Part shown: positions 32,531 through 38,204 of the stretch, piece after piece
Layout: each line of letters begins with the position of its first letter
How positions within the stretch are numbered: the stretch's first letter is position 1
Source of the DNA: an uncultured Eubacteriales bacterium
Lineage (GTDB): Bacteria > Bacillota > Clostridia > Oscillospirales > Acutalibacteraceae
NCBI GenBank assembly: GCA_900316495.1
Contig: ONDC01000046.1
Location: forward strand, 1 to 38,204
DNA length: 38,204 nt
Direction of reading: 5' to 3'
The notes under the pieces: model-generated
Told to the model about the DNA's origin: nothing
Database searches by the model: none
What the model saw: the letters and a program-made list of their open reading frames with translations, nothing else
Translations under genes and position numbers: made by a program

Positions 32531-34915
32531 ATGAGAGAAATTGTCCATTTAAACTACGGCTGGGAATTCGTGGATTCGTTCACCCCGGCATTCGCCGCCG
32601 GCGATGAATGCGACGCACAGTCCGTCGACCTGCCGCATTCCTGCGCGATGACGCCCTTCGACTACTTCGACGAAAGCCTTTATCAGAAGGACTGCGGCTA
32701 CCGCAGGCGCGTTCCCATCCCGCAAAGCGCACAGGGCAAGCGGGTTTTCCTCATTGTCGACGGAGCGGCGCACAGCTCACAGGTCTATGTCAACGGAAAA
32801 CCCTGCGGGGAACGGCATCTATGCGGCTACACCTCCTTCACCCGCGAGCTGACCGACATGGTGGATCCTGGACAGACGGCGCTTCTCTCCATCGAGGTGG
32901 ACAGCCGGGAGAATCAGAACATACCGCCCTTCGGTCACGTCATCGACTACATGACCTACGGCGGATTATACCGCGAGGTGCGTCTCGAAATCCGCGATGA
33001 GTGCCACATTGCCGATATTTTCGCAATGCCTGAAAAATCCGGCAGACTCGCCGTTCAGTGTCAGGCTGAAGGCAATCCCGATTCCATCCGGCATTCCGTT
33101 TTTCTGAATGGCGAAAGGGTCTGCGAGCTTTCATCGGATGCCGTTGAATCATGCGAAATGGATGTGCCGGATGTCAGATTATGGGAGCTGAAGAATCCGA
33201 CATTGTACACGCTCGTCAGCGAACTGATAAAGGACGGGCAAGTGACCGACCGCGTGGAGACCCGCATCGGCTTCCGAGAGGCAGTATTCAAAAAGGACGG
33301 CTTTTACCTCAACGGCAGGAAGGTAAAGCTGATCGGTCTGAACCGGCACCAGAGCTATCCGTATGTGGGCTACGCCATGCCCGCCTCCCTGCAGCGGTAC
33401 GACGCGGATATTTTAAAAAAGGAATTAGGACTCAACGCCGTGCGGACTTCACACTATCCGCAGTCACAGCATTTTATTGACCGCTGCGACGAGTTAGGAC
33501 TGCTGGTCTTTACGGAAATTCCCGGCTGGCAGCACATCGGCGACAGCGAATGGAAGGCGCAGGCAGTACAGAACACCCGCGATATGGTGACACAGTACCG
33601 CAACCATCCCTCCGTCATCCTCTGGGGCGTGAGAATCAACGAGTCGGTTGACGACGACGATTTTTACCGGCGCACCAATGCCGCCGCCCATGAGCTTGAC
33701 CCGACGCGGCAGACCGGCGGCGTGCGCTGCCACAAAAAAAGCAGTCTCTTAGAGGACGTCTACACCTACAATGACTTCATCCACGACGGAACCAACGACG
33801 GCTGTGAACGCAAAAAAGACGTTACCTCCCGCATGAACAGTCCTTATCTCATCTCGGAATATAACGGGCATATGTTCCCCACCAAAATCTACGACGCGGA
33901 GGAACACCGCATGGAGCATGCCCTGCGGCACGTCCGCGTGCTGGACAGCGTGTGGGCGCGGAAGGACATCGCCGGTTGCTTCGGCTGGTGCTTCTTCGAC
34001 TACAACACGCACAAGGACTTCGGCAGCGGCGACAGAATATGCTACCACGGCGTATGCGATATGTTCCGCAACCCGAAGCTCGCAGCGCATGTTTATTCCG
34101 TCATGCAGGACGACCTTCCCGTGTTGGAAATAAGCTCGTCAATGGACATCGGCGAGCATCCCGCGAGCAATCGGGGGCGGGTATTTATTATCACCAATGC
34201 GGACAGCGTGAGATTTTATATAAACGACGTTTTCATCCGGGAATATTCTCATAAAGACAGCGATTTTCGCCACCTGCCAAGACCGCCCATTGAAGTGACC
34301 GATTACATCGGCAGCCGCATTGAACAGGGCGAGAATTTCAGCAAAAAGCAGGCACGCTATACAAAGGACATTCTCAACGAATCCACCCGCTTCGGCATGA
34401 ACGCCCTGTCAGCCAAAAGCAAGTTCAAAGCGGCGTGGCTCATGCTGCGGTATCATATGAGCTTCGGGGACGCTTACGCCCTTTACGGCAAATACATCGG
34501 CAACTGGGGCGACAGGGCGACGGTTTACCGCTTCGACGCGGTCAAGGACGGAAAAATGGTAAAGTCGGTCAGCAAAACTCCCTTCACTTCGCTTTCACTC
34601 CGGGTCATTCCAAGCGCAACGGAGCTGAATGAAGGGGCGACCTACGACGTGGCGGCCGTCCGTATCACCGCAATCGACCAGAACGGCAACCCTCTCCCCT
34701 TCCTTCATGAAGCCGTGACCGCGGAAATCACCGGCGCGGCGGACATCATCGGACCCAAGACCGTCATGCTTCGCGGAGGCAGCGGCGGGACATATATCAA
34801 ATCAATCGGCAAGAGCGGCGAAGCGACACTGACGCTGCGATACGGCAAGATCTGTGAGACGTCAGTGACATTCACCTTGACATGCCGGAAGGAGGAATTC
34901 TCTCATTATGACTGA
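32531..34915 (+). CDS. Glycoside hydrolase family 2 enzyme (beta-galactosidase/glucuronidase-like)
   Basis: A 794-aa cytoplasmic glycosidase without signal peptide. Domain order: sugar-binding jelly roll (about 1-155; HLNYGWEFVD, YVNGKPCGER, DYMTYGGLYREV), Ig-like domain (160-250), TIM barrel (255-560; LIGLNRHQSYPYVG, AVRTSHYPQS), and a C-terminal Ig-like domain near 700-785. The acid/base is Glu371 in WGVRINESVDDD and the nucleophile Glu443 in LISEYNGHMF. The acid/base motif reads INES rather than the common GNES. Substrate cannot be read from the sequence. It overlaps the next gene by 8 bp and shares the cluster with a GPH-type sugar transporter, which suggests it works on imported oligosaccharides. 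Confidence 0.9.
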   Translation: MREIVHLNYGWEFVDSFTPAFAAGDECDAQSVDLPHSCAMTPFDYFDESLYQKDCGYRRRVPIPQSAQGKRVFLIVDGAAHSSQVYVNGKPCGERHLCGYTSFTRELTDMVDPGQTALLSIEVDSRENQNIPPFGHVIDYMTYGGLYREVRLEIRDECHIADIFAMPEKSGRLAVQCQAEGNPDSIRHSVFLNGERVCELSSDAVESCEMDVPDVRLWELKNPTLYTLVSELIKDGQVTDRVETRIGFREAVFKKDGFYLNGRKVKLIGLNRHQSYPYVGYAMPASLQRYDADILKKELGLNAVRTSHYPQSQHFIDRCDELGLLVFTEIPGWQHIGDSEWKAQAVQNTRDMVTQYRNHPSVILWGVRINESVDDDDFYRRTNAAAHELDPTRQTGGVRCHKKSSLLEDVYTYNDFIHDGTNDGCERKKDVTSRMNSPYLISEYNGHMFPTKIYDAEEHRMEHALRHVRVLDSVWARKDIAGCFGWCFFDYNTHKDFGSGDRICYHGVCDMFRNPKLAAHVYSVMQDDLPVLEISSSMDIGEHPASNRGRVFIITNADSVRFYINDVFIREYSHKDSDFRHLPRPPIEVTDYIGSRIEQGENFSKKQARYTKDILNESTRFGMNALSAKSKFKAAWLMLRYHMSFGDAYALYGKYIGNWGDRATVYRFDAVKDGKMVKSVSKTPFTSLSLRVIPSATELNEGATYDVAAVRITAIDQNGNPLPFLHEAVTAEITGAADIIGPKTVMLRGGSGGTYIKSIGKSGEATLTLRYGKICETSVTFTLTCRKEEFSHYD

Positions 34916-36374
34916 CAAATCAAGCGTGATCTTCGGCAATCCCATCAGCAAAAAGGCGATCAAAAAAGCCGCCAAATCCAAGAAGAAATTTGCCAAAAAA
35001 TATGGCGACGACAGCGCGGCGGATTATAAGGTCAAGCTGGTGCCGAATGTCATCCTGAACGAACCGCTCGGCGTGTATGACATCCGCGTGGACGAGGGCG
35101 AGGGCGACCTTCCCTTTGACACCGAAAAGGGCATTATCGTCGGCAACATCCGCATGGGCTTCGGGCACTACCGCATTTCCATCGCCATGGCTTCTGCGGC
35201 GCACGCGTTGGGCTACACACCCTACTGGATGGACCTCAATTCCTACCCCACCACCACCTGCACCAAGGTGATCAGCGCGCAGAACGACCTTTACTCCATG
35301 GGTTCTCGCCTTTCCCAGAAGAGCAAGCTCTTCAATAAGAAGTACTGGGAGCCGCTCAATTATGAGGGTTTCCGGCAGCTCACCTACAATGCCGGCGACC
35401 AGAAGAACGCTGAATTAATGGCGCCGGTGTACAGAAACGTGCCGAAGGAAATACCCGTCATCGGCACCCACGTCTGGCCTGCGCAGGCGGCGATTCACGC
35501 GGGGATGCAGCACGTCGTCAACGCCATTCCCGACAACTGGCCGATGGCGCTGCACTTCGCCGAGGGCAGCGTCCACACCATCCAGACGCATCAGAGCTAC
35601 ATCGGCTACCGCATTCTCAACGGCATGCAGGAGAAGGACGTCCTCAAGCCCATGCCCGCCGAAAGTCTGGTCTACACAGGGCATTACATCGACCACGAGC
35701 TTGTCGCCAACCTTGAAGCCGACTGCGACGCAAGGATGAAGCGGAAAGCCGATGGCAAGCCCATGCGCTTCCTGCTGACGATCGGCGGCGCAGGCGCGCA
35801 GCGGGAGCTGTTCGAGGCGATCATCAAGCACCTTCTCCCGCTCATCAAGGAGAAGAAGGCGGCGCTTTATGTCAACGTCGGTGATTACAAGAAGGTCTGG
35901 CAAACGCTCTGCAAGAGAATCAAGGGGCTTAAGGACATCAGCACCGAGCATTTCAACGACTGGACGGACACCAATTCCTTCGCGGCTTCGGCAATTGACG
36001 GCGATGTGGAGGGCATACACGCCTTCTGGCACGAGAACATCTTCGAGGCAGTGTACTGCACCAATCTGCTCATGCGTTCCGCCGACGTGCTTGTCACCAA
36101 GCCGAGCGAGCTGGCGTTCTACCCGGTTCCCAAGCTCTTCCTCAAGAGAATCGGCGGTCACGAGAAGTGGGGTGCGATTCACTCGGCGGAGATCGGCGAC
36201 GGCACGCTGGAATGTGAGGACGTGCCGCACACCCTGCAGATGCTCGACCTGTTCATGAACGAGGACGCACTGTTCAACGGAATGTGCGAGCAAATCAAGC
36301 AGAATAAGGCGACAGGCATTTACGACGGCGCGTACAATGTGGTTAAATTAGCAATGGGTTTGAAAAACAAATAA
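34908..36374 (+). CDS. Putative GT-B fold glycosyltransferase-like protein
   Basis: A 488-aa soluble protein. I do not know a characterised close relative. The N-terminal half has a Gly/His turn and helix, IIVGNIRMGFGHYRISIAMA (residues 76-95), like the acceptor loop of MurG and diacylglycerol glycosyltransferases (GGGHxxAA). The C-terminal half has a Rossmann strand FLLTIGGAGAQRE (288-300) and MRSADVLVTKPSELAFYPVP (389-408) where those enzymes bind the nucleotide sugar. The first 35 residues are very lysine-rich and may bind membrane or nucleic acid. Its start overlaps the GH2 stop by 8 bp, so the two are translated together. Inverting or retaining transfer and the substrate are unknown; a phosphorylase-like role is an alternative. 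Confidence 0.6.
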   Translation: MTDKSSVIFGNPISKKAIKKAAKSKKKFAKKYGDDSAADYKVKLVPNVILNEPLGVYDIRVDEGEGDLPFDTEKGIIVGNIRMGFGHYRISIAMASAAHALGYTPYWMDLNSYPTTTCTKVISAQNDLYSMGSRLSQKSKLFNKKYWEPLNYEGFRQLTYNAGDQKNAELMAPVYRNVPKEIPVIGTHVWPAQAAIHAGMQHVVNAIPDNWPMALHFAEGSVHTIQTHQSYIGYRILNGMQEKDVLKPMPAESLVYTGHYIDHELVANLEADCDARMKRKADGKPMRFLLTIGGAGAQRELFEAIIKHLLPLIKEKKAALYVNVGDYKKVWQTLCKRIKGLKDISTEHFNDWTDTNSFAASAIDGDVEGIHAFWHENIFEAVYCTNLLMRSADVLVTKPSELAFYPVPKLFLKRIGGHEKWGAIHSAEIGDGTLECEDVPHTLQMLDLFMNEDALFNGMCEQIKQNKATGIYDGAYNVVKLAMGLKNK

Positions 36375-36379
36375 ATAAA

Positions 36380-36416
36380 CAAAGCACGCAGCGCATAATC
36401 CGCACAGCGCCATGCT
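36380..36416 (+). terminator. Weak hairpin between the GT-like and transporter genes
   Basis: AAAGCA (from 36380) pairs with TGCTTT, with an inner GCGC/GCGC helix, followed by TCTTC. The interruption of the stem and poor U run suggest partial termination or RNA processing rather than a full stop. Confidence 0.35.
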
Positions 36417-36450
36417 TTTCTTCTAATTTTTAATATTCAATGAGGACAAC

Positions 36451-37989
36451 ATGAAAAGATTAACTAAAAGACAAATGCGTATTTTTGCAGTAGGACAGCT
36501 CGGCTGGTCAATGCTCAGCGGAATCATCAGCGCGTGGTTCGTCACCTTCTACCTTCCCACACAGTCGGATATTGAAGGCGGCGCGCAGCAGTACATTGTC
36601 CCCGGTCTCGTCATCGGTGGATTCCTCACCATCCTCGGTCTGATCACCGCACTTTCCCGTGTGTTTGACGCGGTCACCGATCCCCTTATCGCCTCTATGT
36701 CCGACAGAAGCAAGAACAAGCGCGGCAGACGCATCCCCTTCATGCAGAAAGCCGCCATCCCGCTCTCCGCTGTGACCGTGCTGCTCTTCTGTGCCCCCGT
36801 CGAAGCGATCAGCAGCACCAACATTATCTGGATCTCGGTATTCATCGTGCTGTTCTATCTCTTTATGACCATGTACTGCACGCCCTACAACGCCCTCATC
36901 TCCGAATTCGGCAAAACGCAGGACGACCGCATGTACATCTCCACAGCCATCTCCCTGACATTCTTCGCCGGCACCATGCTTGCCTACACTCCCTTTGTCT
37001 TCGCCGGTATGCTCCGCGAATCGTACGGCTTCGCATGGAGCTATCGCATCTGCTTTATCGTGCTGGCAGTCATCGCCTGCTTCTGTATGCTGATTCCCAC
37101 CTTCTGCCTCAAGGAAAAGGAATTTGTCGATACCAAGCCCTCTGAGGCGAATATGTTCAAATCCCTCGGCGCGACCTTCCGCAACGGCAGTTTCCGCACA
37201 TTTGTCGGCTCGGATATTATGTACTGGGTCGGTCTGACGCTCTTCCAGACAGGTCTTCCCTTCTTTGTCAAGGTTTCCATGAACATTGACGAGTCCTTCA
37301 CCATGTACTTCCTCGGCGGCATGACTGTTCTTTCCGCCTGCTTCTATCCGATCGTTTCCGGTCTGGTCAAGAAATTCGGCAAAAAGAAGCTCGTTATCTC
37401 CGGCTTCCTCGGACTGGCTCTCGCTTATGTGGTTGCCACTTTGATCGGCATCCTCGGCACAGCCGAAAATCCCGGTCTGCTCGAAATGGGCACCATTCCC
37501 GGCGTTTACTTCGGTATCGCTATCTGCGTCATCGCGGCGTTCCCGATGGCTCTGCTGGGCATCATTCCGCAGTCTATCGTCGCCGACGTTGCCGAAGCTG
37601 ACGGCATTGAAACAGGCGAGAATCGCGAAGGTATGTTCTTCGCCGCGAGAACATTCGCTATGAAGTTCGGTCAGTCGCTGGCTATGCTGATCTTCACCTC
37701 CCTTGCCATCATCGGCACCACCCAAAACACCAACAGCAATGACATCACCGCCTCCGTACTCGGCATGACCATCGTCGGCGTCGTCGCGGTCGTATTCTGC
37801 GTGCTCGGCGCATTGATCCTCGGCTTCTACAATGAGAAGAAGGTCATGGCCACCATCGACGAAAAGAACAAGGTTGCAGAAACTTCCCCCGCAGAAGAAG
37901 TATCTTCCAATGAAGAAACACCTGTAGAAGAAGCAGTTACAGAAGAACCAGCAATTGAGCCGGCCGAAGACGAATTAGGCAATATCTAA
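36451..37989 (+). CDS. GPH-family (MelB-like) sugar:cation symporter
   Basis: A 512-aa membrane protein with about 12 hydrophobic helices. The glycoside-pentoside-hexuronide signature is clear: ALSRVFDAVTDPLIASMSDR (residues 66-85) followed by KRGRRIPFM, with Asp residues in helix 2 that bind the coupling Na+ or H+. The last ~45 residues (from about DEKNKVAETSPAEE) form an acidic Glu/Pro/Thr tail that is cytoplasmic and not usual for the family. The gene starts 76 bp after the GT-like gene. With the GH2 enzyme it suggests uptake of a beta-linked disaccharide or glycoside and intracellular hydrolysis. Substrate is inferred only in broad terms. Confidence 0.9.
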   Translation: MKRLTKRQMRIFAVGQLGWSMLSGIISAWFVTFYLPTQSDIEGGAQQYIVPGLVIGGFLTILGLITALSRVFDAVTDPLIASMSDRSKNKRGRRIPFMQKAAIPLSAVTVLLFCAPVEAISSTNIIWISVFIVLFYLFMTMYCTPYNALISEFGKTQDDRMYISTAISLTFFAGTMLAYTPFVFAGMLRESYGFAWSYRICFIVLAVIACFCMLIPTFCLKEKEFVDTKPSEANMFKSLGATFRNGSFRTFVGSDIMYWVGLTLFQTGLPFFVKVSMNIDESFTMYFLGGMTVLSACFYPIVSGLVKKFGKKKLVISGFLGLALAYVVATLIGILGTAENPGLLEMGTIPGVYFGIAICVIAAFPMALLGIIPQSIVADVAEADGIETGENREGMFFAARTFAMKFGQSLAMLIFTSLAIIGTTQNTNSNDITASVLGMTIVGVVAVVFCVLGALILGFYNEKKVMATIDEKNKVAETSPAEEVSSNEETPVEEAVTEEPAIEPAEDELGNI

Positions 37990-38009
37990 TTTGCCGAGCC
38001 AAAAGCATG

Positions 38010-38042
38010 AAAATACTCCTCTGTGAAGGGGAGTATTTTTGT
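38010..38042 (+). terminator. Terminator after the symporter gene
   Basis: AAAATACTCC (38010-38019) pairs over 10 bp with GGAGTATTTT (38030-38039), followed by T. Confidence 0.88.
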
Positions 38043-38134
38043 CGGACAAGCGGAGCGATATATGTAACTATCTTTATATCACCTAGGGCATCTGGGCGTT
38101 TTTATCGCCACCAGTCGCCGAATAAGGCATAAGC

Positions 38135-38163
38135 TTGATTTTTCCGACATTTTGTGATATAAT
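38135..38163 (+). promoter_or_regulatory. Promoter reading out of the right edge
   Basis: TTGATT (38135-38140), 17 bp, extended -10 TGA-TATAAT (38155-38163). The gene it serves lies beyond the window; nothing coding was seen between 37990 and 38204. Confidence 0.75.
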
Positions 38164-38204
38164 AAAGTAATAGTCACGTTTGATGATGCTATTTAAAAAG
38201 AGTT

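Noticed and set aside
36508..37725. A 405-codon open frame on the minus strand opposite the symporter
   Set aside because: Shadow of the GPH symporter, with a Glu/Asp/His-rich sequence that resembles no protein.

Overview
The window reads as chromosomal DNA of an anaerobic, low-complexity-cell-wall Gram-positive of the class Clostridia, most likely a gut Ruminococcaceae/Oscillospirales relative. The grounds are a complete rnfCDGEAB cluster in the clostridial gene order, a membrane-anchored RNase Y, a bacterial type A RNase P RNA, a SpoIIQ-like M23 protein, a Y-family polymerase/YolD pair, an LCP cell-wall ligase and consensus sigma-A promoters. Coding DNA is fairly GC-rich and intergenic DNA is AT-rich. 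The lineage assignment is an inference from gene content; no marker sequence was searched.

Left part (1-13.4 kb) is conserved, intact and almost all on the plus strand. A CYTH-domain gene leaves the window on the minus strand. It is divergent from a three-gene unit: a 964-aa double-ASKHA activase, a 447-aa HgdB-like partner and a histidine phosphatase. Then come RNase Y with a long structured leader, the six-gene Rnf operon (ferredoxin:NAD+ oxidoreductase, ion pump) with its own promoter and terminator, and rnpB.

Middle part (13.4-24.9 kb) is accessory and eroding. It holds a NUDIX gene that has lost its Nudix box, a two-gene unit of a 140-aa unknown protein plus a ~1,695-aa DUF4132-type protein, an acyltransferase gene broken by a perfect 31-bp tandem duplication, a secreted beta-helix-like surface protein with a membrane anchor, a GH97 gene with a frameshift, and a yolD gene with a frameshift. 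Four broken genes in about 11 kb contrast with none on the left.

Right part (25-38.2 kb) is intact again: a Y-family polymerase and an M23/SpoIIQ-like peptidase on the minus strand; then on the plus strand a degenerate MNT/HEPN pair followed by an LCP protein with a Thr/Lys repeat tail, a VanY-type carboxypeptidase with a 3-methyladenine glycosylase, and a GH2 glycosidase / GT-B-like protein / GPH-type sugar symporter cluster. The window ends just after a good outward-facing promoter.

The best candidates for undescribed biology are the 140-aa + DUF4132 unit, the GH2-GT-transporter cluster (glycan uptake coupled to a possible glycosyltransferase), the structured leaders of rny and of the surface-protein gene, and the acidic N-terminal extension of RnfE. 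No CRISPR array, tRNA, insertion sequence or prophage gene was seen.
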